From: Oscillospiraceae bacterium
GTDB lineage: Bacteria > Bacillota > Clostridia > Christensenellales > Aristaeellaceae
Length of the DNA stretch: 61,111 nt
Direction of reading: 5' to 3'
NCBI GenBank assembly: GCA_031269355.1
Contig: JAISZG010000003.1
Location: 1 to 61,111 of the forward strand
The translations under genes and the position numbers were made by a program. Below the pieces are notes generated by a model. It was not told the origin of the DNA and made no database searches. It was given only the letters and a program-made list of their open reading frames with translations. How positions within the stretch are numbered: position 1 is the stretch's first letter; each line of letters starts with the position of its first letter. Positions 1-8,168 of this stretch are shown in pieces.

Positions 1-122
1 CAGGCGGCGGCGGGTTTACGCGCAGTCGACGTAGCTCCACTACGCCTCCCTCATGGCTCCTTGCGCTGAATAAAAATCCAGCACATTCAGCCTCGAGATA
101 TTTTTCGAACACGCCCTAGATT
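1..122. other. Non-coding edge of window, possible partial repeat
   Basis: No gene is visible. On the minus strand this is the sequence just downstream of the GH10 gene. It holds a small hairpin at 30-44 (CGTAG/CTACG arms). Its general look, a short stem plus the string GGGCGTGTTCGAAAA near 107-121 on the minus strand, would suit the edge of a dispersed repeat or insertion sequence. No second copy was seen in this window, so that is only a suspicion. Confidence 0.2.
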
Positions 123-1604
123 CTAGATTTTCTTCGCCAGTATTCGCTCCTTAAGCGCAAGCAGGCGGAAATAGATTTCTCTTGGCTGTTCGTCTTCATA
201 GAGGAACGCGCCGTTTCCGGAGAAAGACGGTTCGATAAAATCCCACCACGTAAGCGCTTTAATCTCCGGACGGGAAGCGGCCAACGTATAGAATTGCTCC
301 ATCCAATCGGCCTGCGTTCGCTCGTTCCAGCCGCCATGCCAAGCGCCTTCGGACATAGACAGCTGCGCCCAGTTGCTGCCGCCGGTGGAAGCAGCTTCAC
401 GAGCGCCGCCGTTCGCACCCATTTCCGTAATGTGTACGGGCTTACCCAGCGCCGCGAACACATCCAGCATGCGGTTGACGGCGACCATATCACGCGCGGG
501 GAAATACAGCTGTATGCCTATGGCGTCAAAATCGATCCCCGCATCCAGTACGGCGCGAAGATAAGCAAGCGGCGAACGCACCCGTTCGGGCAGCGATCCG
601 TAGCAAACGTACCGCCCTGCGACATATTCCGCAAACGGCAGACAGATATTTACGATCGACACCGCGTTGGGATCGGCGTCGCGCAGCGCGGCGCAGGTCG
701 TCTTGGTCAAATCCAGCAGCTGCGGCTGCGTCAGGCGGAAACAATTGGCCCAATCGTGCGCCTCGTTCATCGCGTCCCATGCGGCGACCCGCCCTCTGAA
801 CGTCTCGACATGATGGGCGGCTATCGCGCGAGCGCTCTCCCTCAATGTATCATATTGCTGGTCGAACAGCCATTTGGGATTTACGCCCTCGTGGCCAAAC
901 CATAGCGGATGGCCTTTCGCGCGAATGCGGTTGGCTTCCAGAAAGCCCAGCGCGGTTTCGATATATTCATATTCATAACGTCCGGGTTCCGGCACGGTTC
1001 GATTGGCGTAAAAGGGCAGAGTGGCAAAGTTAAACAACTTCGCGAAGAACTTGGCGTATCTGGCGGAGGAATCCGTGAACCTGAAAAAATTGCAGCCAAG
1101 CAGCAAATCCTCTCGCGGGTGCGCAAACGCCATTTGCTGCGCGCGCTCGAAAAGCGCGGCTTCCGCTGCGTATACGGCGTGCGAAAGCGCGATCAAGCGA
1201 TTCTCCGGCGTGCGAACCCCTCTGTCGGCGAGATGCGTAAACTCCTCGGCGGCGGCTATATGACCTCGCGCGGCGGGCGAAAGCGTCGCTTCACCGGCAA
1301 ACCGATTGGCTTCGCGCAGATAGGTTCGCACGGCCTCGCTGACGAAATCCACAAAATCAGCCGTATACCCGCGACCTTCGTTATCGGCCATTATCCAGAT
1401 ATTTCCATATTGCGGAATAACTAATTTGGCGTGCACGATATAAGGCTCGCACGAAATCGTCAGTTCGACCGTGCCGTCCGGCAGAATGCGCTGACGCCGC
1501 TCCTCCGGCTCAAACGAGAGATCGCTTGCGTATACGGATTCCAGCGCGGCCCTTTGCATTGGAATGCCGCCCGGAGCGTCAAGCCTTACATGGATTTGTC
1601 GCAT
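123..1604 (-). CDS. Glycoside hydrolase family 10 (endo-1,4-beta-xylanase-like), intracellular
   Basis: A retaining GH10 enzyme that should cut beta-1,4-xylan or xylo-oligosaccharides. The TIM-barrel domain covers about residues 165-490. The acid/base Glu is E281 in WDAMNEAHDW, the nucleophile Glu is E394 in KPVHITEMG, and the substrate-binding His lies in GHPLWFG (H232). The first 160 residues are an extra domain I do not recognise. There is no signal peptide, so it should act inside the cell on imported oligosaccharides. The ATG overlaps the fucU stop by one base (TGATG), which implies translational coupling. It is the last gene of a yajC-fucU-GH10 group. The family is clear; the exact substrate is not. 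Confidence 0.9.
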   Translation of the reverse strand: MRQIHVRLDAPGGIPMQRAALESVYASDLSFEPEERRQRILPDGTVELTISCEPYIVHAKLVIPQYGNIWIMADNEGRGYTADFVDFVSEAVRTYLREANRFAGEATLSPAARGHIAAAEEFTHLADRGVRTPENRLIALSHAVYAAEAALFERAQQMAFAHPREDLLLGCNFFRFTDSSARYAKFFAKLFNFATLPFYANRTVPEPGRYEYEYIETALGFLEANRIRAKGHPLWFGHEGVNPKWLFDQQYDTLRESARAIAAHHVETFRGRVAAWDAMNEAHDWANCFRLTQPQLLDLTKTTCAALRDADPNAVSIVNICLPFAEYVAGRYVCYGSLPERVRSPLAYLRAVLDAGIDFDAIGIQLYFPARDMVAVNRMLDVFAALGKPVHITEMGANGGAREAASTGGSNWAQLSMSEGAWHGGWNERTQADWMEQFYTLAASRPEIKALTWWDFIEPSFSGNGAFLYEDEQPREIYFRLLALKERILAKKI

Positions 1605-2053
1605 CAGACGCCTCCCGCCTGCGGCGCAACGACGCCCTTTTTCAGAATAATGTTAGCGTATAGCGCGCTTTCTCCGCTCTGAACCACCGCGTAGGCTTTC
1701 TTGCCGCGCTCGTAATAGGCGAATCGTTCGACTTGCTCTATCTTGGTACCAGGCGCGCGCCTATCCAATATCGCGCGATATTCGTTCCATATAGGAGGGT
1801 TATCGCCTATCGGATCGCCTGGAACCACAGCCATCACCGCCGTCGGCGCGTCGACATATGTATCCAGCGGGAACAGCGCGAGTATCGCGTCAAGCAGCGC
1901 GGGTGCTCCGATGCCGTCGCAGCGCACGACCCTATTGCCCACGGAAGATGCGGGAAAGTTTCCGTCGCCTATTACTATCTCGTCGCCATGCCCCATTTCC
2001 GCCAGTATCTTCAGCAGATCTGGCGGTATAAGCGGCGATATTCCTTTGAGCAT
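1604..2053 (-). CDS. fucU: RbsD/FucU family sugar mutarotase (L-fucose mutarotase-like)
   Basis: Interconverts the anomers of a sugar, L-fucose in characterised FucU enzymes, so that downstream isomerases get the right form. The protein is 149 residues, the family's normal size. The N-terminal block with GHGDEIVI carries the expected catalytic His at position 22, followed by a Gly-Asp-Gly-Asn-Phe-Pro stretch. A GGGAAGGG ribosome site sits 8 bases before the ATG. It lies 17 bases after yajC and overlaps the GH10 start by one base. RbsD-type pyranase activity on ribose or another sugar is the alternative; the neighbouring xylanase suggests a role in hemicellulose sugar use. Confidence 0.9.
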   Translation of the reverse strand: MLKGISPLIPPDLLKILAEMGHGDEIVIGDGNFPASSVGNRVVRCDGIGAPALLDAILALFPLDTYVDAPTAVMAVVPGDPIGDNPPIWNEYRAILDRRAPGTKIEQVERFAYYERGKKAYAVVQSGESALYANIILKKGVVAPQAGGV

Positions 2054-2070
2054 AACAAGTTCCCTTCCCG

Positions 2071-2457
2071 TTAGATAAGCGTTTCAGAGTCGTTTGATAT
2101 CGATACGTCGTCTACGCTGCGGATTCCCCAGCGCGCGAACACCAGCTTTACCTTATCAGCGCCAACGGCGATCGTCAGGTTATCATCCTTTAATGACGTT
2201 ACGGTTCCATGGATGCCGCCTATCGTCGTCACGCGGTCGCCGACCTTTAAATTCGAGAGCATGTCCTTAACCTTTTTATCCTTCTTGCGCTGCGGACGGA
2301 TGAGCATGAAATAGAACACGACGCCGATTAGCAAAATCGGCGCGAATGAAAAGATCATTCCCAGCACGCCGCCCTGGGCCGCCACGTCTCCCGCTTCCGG
2401 CGAACCGGTAACCGCCTCCGCCAGCATCCACAAAGGATTCACCCGTGAAAAAAACAT
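2071..2457 (-). CDS. yajC: Preprotein translocase subunit YajC
   Basis: Small inner-membrane accessory of the Sec translocon, normally working with SecDF. It has 128 residues, with a short N-terminal stretch, one membrane segment (core ILLIGVVFYFMLIRPQ) and the typical RPQRKKDKK turn followed by a basic beta-rich domain with the GGIHGTV motif. The start at 2457 is preferred because a G-rich ribosome site (GGTGGGG) precedes it; an in-frame GTG four codons upstream lacks one. The gene usually sits with tgt or secDF, but here it is followed within 17 bases by fucU, which is unusual. Confidence 0.9.
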   Translation of the reverse strand: MFFSRVNPLWMLAEAVTGSPEAGDVAAQGGVLGMIFSFAPILLIGVVFYFMLIRPQRKKDKKVKDMLSNLKVGDRVTTIGGIHGTVTSLKDDNLTIAVGADKVKLVFARWGIRSVDDVSISNDSETLI

Positions 2458-2611
2458 CGAAATCCCCACCGCCTTATCTTATTTCCATCGTTTACCACGA
2501 CATTATAACCCGTATCGCACAATGCGCGCAACGCCAATTTAAACAAATAATGTGTCCGATAGAAAAATTAGTTGCATATCAGCCGACAAATTTTGTCGGT
2601 GGAAAGCGGCG

Positions 2612-3439
2612 TTAAATATTTTCAATAATCCGCGCCATCCACAGCGCGAACCTCTCCTTTACCAATTCTCCCGTTTCTAGCACTTCCTTGTGGCTGAGCG
2701 GCTGATCCAATATTCCCGCCGCCATATTGGTTATGCATGAGATACCAAGCGTTTTGATGCCCGCATGGCGCGCGGTTATTATCTCCGGCACCGTCGACAT
2801 TCCAACCGCGTCGGCGCCAAGTATGCGCAGCATACGGATCTCGGCGGGCGTCTCAAACGCCGGTCCCGACATCATGGCATATACGCCCTCGCGCACGTCA
2901 AAGCCTTCGTCCCTCGCAGCGGATCGCGCCAGATTGCGGAGGCCGCCGTCAAGCGCGTTGCTCATATCCGGAAAACGCGGTCCAAGTTCGTCGATGTTTG
3001 GTCCGCACAGCGGATGGATTCCGCTTAAGTTGATGAAATCGGATATAAGCATGAAGTCGCCGGGCTGGTACGATTTATTCACCCCGCCAGCCGCGTTGGT
3101 AACTATCAGGATTTGTACTCCCAGCCGCGCCATTACCCGCGCGGGAAACGCCAACGAACAAGCGTCGTGTCCCTCGTAGCAGTGCACGCGACCGCTCATA
3201 AGGGATATGCGCTTTCCCGCGATTGTTCCCGTTATCCATTCTCCAGCGTGCCCAGGCACTGTCGACAGCGGAAAACCCGGAATATCTTTATATGGCATAA
3301 CAGTGCGATCGCTCAGCCGTCCGGCGAATCCGCCCAGCCCGGATCCGGCAATCAGCGCAACTTCCGTGCTGCCGCATTCGTCGCCAATTTTACGCGCCGC
3401 CTTGTCGACAGCTTGCAACATATCTTGACATTCCGACAT
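2612..3439 (-). CDS. punA: Purine nucleoside phosphorylase (trimeric type)
   Basis: Splits inosine or guanosine with phosphate into the free base and ribose-1-phosphate (purine salvage, cytosol). It has 275 residues, normal for the trimeric class. Visible motifs are the phosphate loop GSGLGG, GHAGEW, VHCYEGH, VTNAAGGVN, GPAFETPAEI and GMSTVPE. The Asn in ITNMAAG is the 6-oxopurine-specific residue, which predicts no activity on adenosine. The ATG at 3439 has GGAGG eight bases upstream; two earlier in-frame ATGs lack a site. It lies 63 bases after spo0A on the same strand and may be co-transcribed with it. Confidence 0.93.
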   Translation of the reverse strand: MSECQDMLQAVDKAARKIGDECGSTEVALIAGSGLGGFAGRLSDRTVMPYKDIPGFPLSTVPGHAGEWITGTIAGKRISLMSGRVHCYEGHDACSLAFPARVMARLGVQILIVTNAAGGVNKSYQPGDFMLISDFINLSGIHPLCGPNIDELGPRFPDMSNALDGGLRNLARSAARDEGFDVREGVYAMMSGPAFETPAEIRMLRILGADAVGMSTVPEIITARHAGIKTLGISCITNMAAGILDQPLSHKEVLETGELVKERFALWMARIIENI

Positions 3440-3502
3440 AATTTGTTCCTCCATGGATTTATTCATTTAATATAAAATATCCATTTTATAAATATGATTA
3501 TT

Positions 3503-4291
3503 TCAGTTGTTTTGTTGGCTTGCAAAATGAAGGTCGTCGCCGCCGGCAAGCAGGAATCTTACATACTCGCCTAGCCGCGCGATGCACTCGGAATTGGTCG
3601 GCTTGCCCCGCTTTGGATCTACGGAGTAACCAAACAGTTTATCCGCCGCGCTCAGCCTGCCGTTCGTCCAAGTCTCCTCAATAGCGTGGCGTATAGCTCG
3701 CTCTACGCAAGGCACCGACGTTTGAAACGTATGAGCTACTCGCGGATAAAGCTCGCTCATCATTCGTCGAGTCGCCATATGATCCATTGAAGAAAGCGCG
3801 ATCGCCTCCACCAGATACGCGTATCCGTTCAGCGCGTACGACATTCCCAAATACTCCAGCGCCTTGCCGGACGCCTGCCGCCGCTGGCGCATACCCGCCT
3901 GAGCTATCGAAGCCGCGCGTGGTTCGTCGTTAAGCCACTCAATCAAGCTGTTTTCATTTACCGGTTTTGGGAAGCAAATATCGGCACCAAGCTCGATCAC
4001 TCGCTCGCCGTGCAGCGACGCCATAGCCGATATAACGGCAATGCGGGGATAACGCAGAAGAGTGCTGGAGGAAATTTTCTCCAGCACATAGAGACCGTCG
4101 AATTCGCGCAGCGCAAGTGCGAGAAGCAGCACGTCCGGATGAAGTTTTTCAACCACCTCTAGCGTTTCTCTGCCGCTTGCGCTTACGCCAAGCACGTCAT
4201 ATTTCTTATCCCCGCCTACGAGTTCGGCAAGATATCTTCCCTGCGCGGGATCGGATTCCGCAATCCACACGCGAACGCTTTCATCCATCAT
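3503..4291 (-). CDS. spo0A: Spo0A, sporulation master regulator with a phospho-site-less receiver
   Basis: DNA-binding response regulator that switches on sporulation. The C-terminal half is typical Spo0A, with YPRVAHTF, ERAIRHAIEETW, LFGYSVDPKRGKPTNSE. The N-terminal half has the receiver fold, but the phospho-acceptor Asp is replaced: Spo0A normally reads PDVLVLD, and here it is PDVLLLA, with Ala58 encoded by GCA at 4118-4120. The acidic pocket is also changed (AES where A-D-D is usual), while the KP lysine motif is kept. The start at 4291 has GGAGGC seven bases upstream and gives 262 residues, close to the usual 267; a longer frame would run into spoIVB. Adjacency to spoIVB is the classic order. 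Confidence 0.93.
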   Translation of the reverse strand: MMDESVRVWIAESDPAQGRYLAELVGGDKKYDVLGVSASGRETLEVVEKLHPDVLLLALALREFDGLYVLEKISSSTLLRYPRIAVISAMASLHGERVIELGADICFPKPVNENSLIEWLNDEPRAASIAQAGMRQRRQASGKALEYLGMSYALNGYAYLVEAIALSSMDHMATRRMMSELYPRVAHTFQTSVPCVERAIRHAIEETWTNGRLSAADKLFGYSVDPKRGKPTNSECIARLGEYVRFLLAGGDDLHFASQQNN

Positions 4292-4451
4292 ATAAAACGC
4301 CTCCGGACTATGCGGCAGCGTTTTTCTCTTGTAACCATTCGACCCATCCGCCGCGTTCATTCTCAATTCGACGCGGCGGCGCGCAATCCTTCTTATCCGA
4401 TCCCTATTTTTTTGCGAAATACAGGTTTTTTTGTCGAAATCAACTTTTTGC

Positions 4452-5714
4452 TTACGCATCGGTTTGCCCAAGCATCCATTCTATGAACAGTCCGTACCCC
4501 TGCGTAGGATCGTTTACATATACGTGGGTAACGGCTCCTATTATATGGCCGTCCTGTATTATGGGACTGCCGCTCATGCCCTGCACGATACCGCCCGTTT
4601 TCTCAAGCAATTCCGGGTCGGTGACGAGCAGCGTCATGCTTTTCTGCCCCGGTTCCGTTTGATGATTTACGCGCGTAATTTCGATATCATATTCCTTGAT
4701 GCCCTCGCCGTCGAGCGTTGTGAGTATCGTCGCGGCTCCAGTATGCACGTTCGCCTGGCTGCCCACCGGCAGTCCGTTAGGATACAACGCGTTTGCGATT
4801 GATTCCGTGGTTTCCCCGGTAACTCCATAGTCGGTATTATCAATTATATTTCCGAACACTTTGGGATCGCGAAGGAACGAACCACGCAGTTCGCCCGGCT
4901 GGCCTTTTTTTCCTTTGATGATATCCAGCACTTCCGAGAAAAGCACGCGCCCCTGGCGAACCGTCAGATTTGTGCCGGTATCCACATCCGTTATTGCGTG
5001 GCCAAGCGCGGCGTAGCGCTGATTCTGCGGATCATAGAACGACAGCGTGCCTACTCCCGCCGTGCTGTCGCGCACCCATATACCCAACCTGTACGTGCCG
5101 TCCAGCCTATCCAGCACAGGGGTTACGTTTGCAAGCTGCAGCTGGTTTTTGCGAAGAAACCGAATCTCAACCTGCTTGCCGGAGCTTGAGTTTATCATAG
5201 ACGTCAGCTGGGATGTGCTCTCAACCGGTATGTTATCCACCGTTTGAATAAGATCGCCGGGACGCAGCCCCGCCGCGTACGCTGGCGAGCCGCCCTGAGC
5301 GCCGCTGATTTCAGATGTTCCTACCACCAGCACTCCGTTTGTCTCCAGCGCGACGCCAATCGAGTGTCCGCCCGGAATCAATATGCGCTCCGGCGCGACT
5401 TCGACTGACAGCGACTTCATAGGAAGCCCCATCCACTTAAGGTTTATTGTGGACGTTCCTTCTTCCTCAGCCTGTAGCCGAACGTTTTTGGCATGCTGCA
5501 GCGATTCGTCGGTAGACGACAGCACGGACAGCGAGCCGTCCGATACCTGTACTTCCATCGACAGGCCCAAATCCAGCTCATGCGATTGACCGGCCCTTAA
5601 AACTATTGTGTCTGGCAAACAGCGCACCGCCTGCACTTGCGGAGAATAATTGATGAGCAGCGCGAGGATGCTCAGCAGAACACCCAACCCTTTTCTTAGC
5701 CGTTCGGACTTCAT
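4452..5714 (-). CDS. spoIVB: SpoIVB, sporulation signalling serine peptidase
   Basis: Serine peptidase secreted from the forespore into the intermembrane space, where it cleaves SpoIVFA and so triggers pro-sigma-K processing in the mother cell. It has 420 residues against about 426 in Bacillus. Order: membrane anchor (about 10-30), beta domain, PDZ domain (about 120-195, with GSPAYAAGLRPGD), then the S55 peptidase domain. Catalytic residues are visible as His239 in LGHAITD, Asp366 in VTDPELL and Ser381 in GMSGSP. The ATG at 5714 has GGAAGGA upstream. A forespore-type promoter may lie at 5782-5810. spo0A follows directly. Confidence 0.95.
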   Translation of the reverse strand: MKSERLRKGLGVLLSILALLINYSPQVQAVRCLPDTIVLRAGQSHELDLGLSMEVQVSDGSLSVLSSTDESLQHAKNVRLQAEEEGTSTINLKWMGLPMKSLSVEVAPERILIPGGHSIGVALETNGVLVVGTSEISGAQGGSPAYAAGLRPGDLIQTVDNIPVESTSQLTSMINSSSGKQVEIRFLRKNQLQLANVTPVLDRLDGTYRLGIWVRDSTAGVGTLSFYDPQNQRYAALGHAITDVDTGTNLTVRQGRVLFSEVLDIIKGKKGQPGELRGSFLRDPKVFGNIIDNTDYGVTGETTESIANALYPNGLPVGSQANVHTGAATILTTLDGEGIKEYDIEITRVNHQTEPGQKSMTLLVTDPELLEKTGGIVQGMSGSPIIQDGHIIGAVTHVYVNDPTQGYGLFIEWMLGQTDA

Positions 5715-5781
5715 GTCGTTCCTTCCCCCCATCAAAGCTCAGGACGCGGCGGCGCGTACTGCGCGCGCGTACCCTCGCAGT

Positions 5782-5810
5782 TAGGGTGCCGTTTCTTTGG
5801 TGCGATATTC
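5782..5810 (-). promoter_or_regulatory. Candidate forespore (sigma-G/F type) promoter of spoIVB
   Basis: On the minus strand GAATA is followed after 17 bases by CACCCTA. The sigma-G consensus is GMATR, 17-18 bases, CATWMTA, so the -35 fits fully and the -10 at 5 of 7 positions. It lies about 68 bases before the spoIVB start. SpoIVB is known to be forespore-expressed, which fits. Confidence 0.4.
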
Positions 5811-5983
5811 TGTCAATCCCTTGCTGGAAACACGCGTCGCTTCCATTCAAAATTATGGCTTTATTTCCAGTTGTTTATGCAAAAAGTATTATTCACGCAA
5901 GAACGGGCGAACTTTGTTCGCCCCATTGCGCCAAAACTATACGATCGAATCGTTATAAACAACCGTCTCGATCTAACATAGTT

Positions 5984-6562
5984 CTATTGGATAGCTTTCT
6001 TGATGTCTTCGAATTCCTGTTTAAGCTCGTCCGCAGTGCCGCCGTTCTTCTGCTTTTCTCGAAGCTCCTCGATGCGCTGCACAACCTCGGGAGAATTCGT
6101 TACCAGCGAAGCTTGGACGGACGGCGCGATCTCCTTCACGTATCCCGATACTATTTCGGCAATGCGATCCGTCAGCGCGCCTTTATATGCGCTAACGAAT
6201 GTGACCCCCGACAGCGACGTGTCGCCTAGAACGACTGTCGCGCTTTTTTCAATTTCGCTGATTTGCGAAATTCGGGTATCGCACTTGCTTGCGAGCGCCG
6301 CGCTTTCCTGATTGGAAAGCGTCGGCGCGGCAGGCTGCTCCGAAGGGTTGGGCGACGCGCCAATGCCTGGCGACCCACTCGGAAGCGGAAGCCCGCTGGG
6401 GGTAGTTATCGGATTGATCACTATTGGTGACACGCTCGGAGATGGCGACGTCGGAGGATTTTCGTTATAGGTGTTTGTGCAAGAGGACAACGCCGCGATC
6501 AGCAGCAGCGCAATCAGGGTAAGGGAAAACACTTTAAAGGTTTTTTTCGAGAACTTTTTCAA
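5984..6562 (-). CDS. YhcN/YlaJ family sporulation lipoprotein
   Basis: Spore-associated lipoprotein of the YhcN/YlaJ type. There are 192 residues: a basic start, a hydrophobic signal segment, a lipobox LSSC with Cys28 as the lipidated residue, then a Pro/Ser-rich low-complexity linker (about 35-80), and the YhcN core (about 95-160) ending in a short charged helical tail. The start is TTG at 6562, chosen because GAGGAGG lies eight bases upstream and the encoded signal peptide then has normal length; the longer upstream frame looks non-coding. It is the only clear lipobox protein in the window, which matters for judging the binding proteins elsewhere. Confidence 0.85.
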   Translation of the reverse strand: MKKFSKKTFKVFSLTLIALLLIAALSSCTNTYNENPPTSPSPSVSPIVINPITTPSGLPLPSGSPGIGASPNPSEQPAAPTLSNQESAALASKCDTRISQISEIEKSATVVLGDTSLSGVTFVSAYKGALTDRIAEIVSGYVKEIAPSVQASLVTNSPEVVQRIEELREKQKNGGTADELKQEFEDIKKAIQ

Positions 6563-6871
6563 AAGTATCGCCTCCTCGCGGCTATTGTGCGCAAGGAAGC
6601 GTTCTAGTATACGACAAGAAAACGAAAAAGAAAGAGAATAGAATATTGAAAATGCTTTTATCCCGCCGCTTGGAAAAAACTGCGCGTTTCTTAAGCCGCT
6701 TCTAATCACTACGAACCGCTTCGAACCGCTTTCGTTCGAAAGCATTTCGCCGCCGCGCTTATATATCCGTTCGATCCTAGCTGCAATATTATTAAATATA
6801 TTATCATATTAATTCTTTATCTCAATATTCTTTTGCTCAAATTATTTCGCATCGAATTAATCGCCTCGCGC
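6563..6871. other. AT-rich divergent intergenic region
   Basis: No gene is visible between the divergent lipoprotein gene and trpS. The stretch is strongly AT-rich at 6780-6850. I see no T-box-like structure, although one might be expected before a tRNA-synthetase gene in this phylum. Confidence 0.5.
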
Positions 6872-6900
6872 TTGCCTGCCGCCGCTTAATATGCTATCCT
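6872..6900 (+). promoter_or_regulatory. Candidate sigma-A promoter of trpS
   Basis: TTGCCT, 17-base spacer, TATCCT. The predicted transcript start lies about 45 bases before the trpS ATG, which leaves a leader too short for a T-box. Confidence 0.5.
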
Positions 6901-6952
6901 AGCAATGGCATACGCGCATAACGATAGGCAATACGAACGCGGGGGTAACGAC

Positions 6953-7981
6953 ATGCAGGCTCAATTGAATTCGAAGGCGGAAAACCCAAAAAAGAAACCG
7001 ATTATATTCTCGGGAATTCAGCCTTCCGGTATGCTCCAATTGGGGAATTACATTGGCGCGCTGCGCAACTTTAAGTTGCTGCAGGATGATTATGATTGCC
7101 TGTATTGCATTGTCGACCTGCACGCGATAACGGTGAGACAGGAGCCGGCGAAGCTTCGCAAACTGTGCTATGAACTGGTCGCGCTGTATTTGGCTGTAGG
7201 CCTTGATCCCGAACGCAGTTTGATTTACTGCCAATCGCACGTATCCGGACACACGGAACTGGCGTGGATACTTGGATGCTACACGTACATGGGCGAACTG
7301 CAGCGCATGACCCAGTTCAAGGATAAAACGGCCAAGCACGCCGAGAATATCAATGCCGGTCTGCTTACGTATCCGGTGCTTATGGCGGCGGATATACTGC
7401 TGTTCAAGTCAAATCTGGTGCCCATAGGGGCGGATCAAAAGCAGCATCTGGAGCTGACTCGCGATATCGCGATAAGATTTAATAATATTTATGGAAATGT
7501 ATTAACCGTACCCGAACCGTTTATTCCTAAGGTAGGCGCGCGCATCATGTCGCTGCTGGAACCAACTCGCAAGATGAGCAAATCCGATCCGGAAGATACA
7601 TATATATCGATGCTCGACAGCCCGGACGCGGTTCGGCGCAAGCTCAAGCGCGCGGTTACGGATTCTGAAGCGTCAATTCGTTTCGATGCGGAAAGCAAGC
7701 CCGGCGTATCAAATCTTATGTCGATATACTGTTCTCTTACCGGCAGCACGCTGCGGCAAATTGAGGATGATTTTGCCGGAAAGGGATATGGCCATTTAAA
7801 ATCCGCCGTCGCGGAAGCGGTTATTGAAACGCTCGCGCCTATACAAAGCGAATACGCTCGCTTCATGAGCGATAAAGGCGCGCTGGATCAGATAATAAAT
7901 AATGGCGCCGCCCGCGCGCGCTCGCTCGCAGATCGCACCATGGCAACCGTGCGGAAGAAAGTTGGGCTTGCGCCTATGTGA
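6953..7981 (+). CDS. trpS: Tryptophanyl-tRNA synthetase
   Basis: Charges tRNA-Trp with tryptophan at the cost of ATP (class I synthetase, cytosol). It has 342 residues, the usual bacterial length. The HIGH-equivalent signature is in PSGMLQLGNY and the KMSKS loop is intact in RKMSKSDPED. ILGCYTYMGELQRMTQFKDK and VPIGADQKQHLELTRDIA are typical family blocks. The ATG at 6953 follows a GGGGG ribosome site; an in-frame ATG 16 codons upstream would add a non-conserved tail. It has its own promoter and no T-box, so control by tRNA charging is not evident. Confidence 0.97.
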   Translation: MQAQLNSKAENPKKKPIIFSGIQPSGMLQLGNYIGALRNFKLLQDDYDCLYCIVDLHAITVRQEPAKLRKLCYELVALYLAVGLDPERSLIYCQSHVSGHTELAWILGCYTYMGELQRMTQFKDKTAKHAENINAGLLTYPVLMAADILLFKSNLVPIGADQKQHLELTRDIAIRFNNIYGNVLTVPEPFIPKVGARIMSLLEPTRKMSKSDPEDTYISMLDSPDAVRRKLKRAVTDSEASIRFDAESKPGVSNLMSIYCSLTGSTLRQIEDDFAGKGYGHLKSAVAEAVIETLAPIQSEYARFMSDKGALDQIINNGAARARSLADRTMATVRKKVGLAPM

Positions 7982-8090
7982 GCGAATAATTAAAACAATA
8001 AATAATGTTTAAAAATAAATATTATAGATAATTTTTATATCGATTGTTGCCTTTGCCGGGTGTAAATAATGCAACTTTGGTATATGTTGT

Positions 8091-8098
8091 CATACAAT
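8091..8098 (+). promoter_or_regulatory. Mother-cell sigma (E/K type) -10 element
   Basis: CATACAAT matches the sigma-E -10 consensus, and CATACAATT is near the sigma-K form CATANNNTA. A weak AC at 8074-8075 could serve as a sigma-K -35. It sits about 70 bases before the M23 peptidase gene, which resembles the mother-cell LytH enzyme. Confidence 0.4.
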
Positions 8099-8168
8099 TT
8101 ATTACCATGAAACAATACGACATCTCTTCCGTTGTATACACAGAACAAACTTTACGGAGGGATGCGAA

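Noticed and set aside
6563-6952. T-box riboswitch before trpS
   Set aside because: The predicted leader is only about 45 bases, and no specifier loop or T-box sequence is visible.
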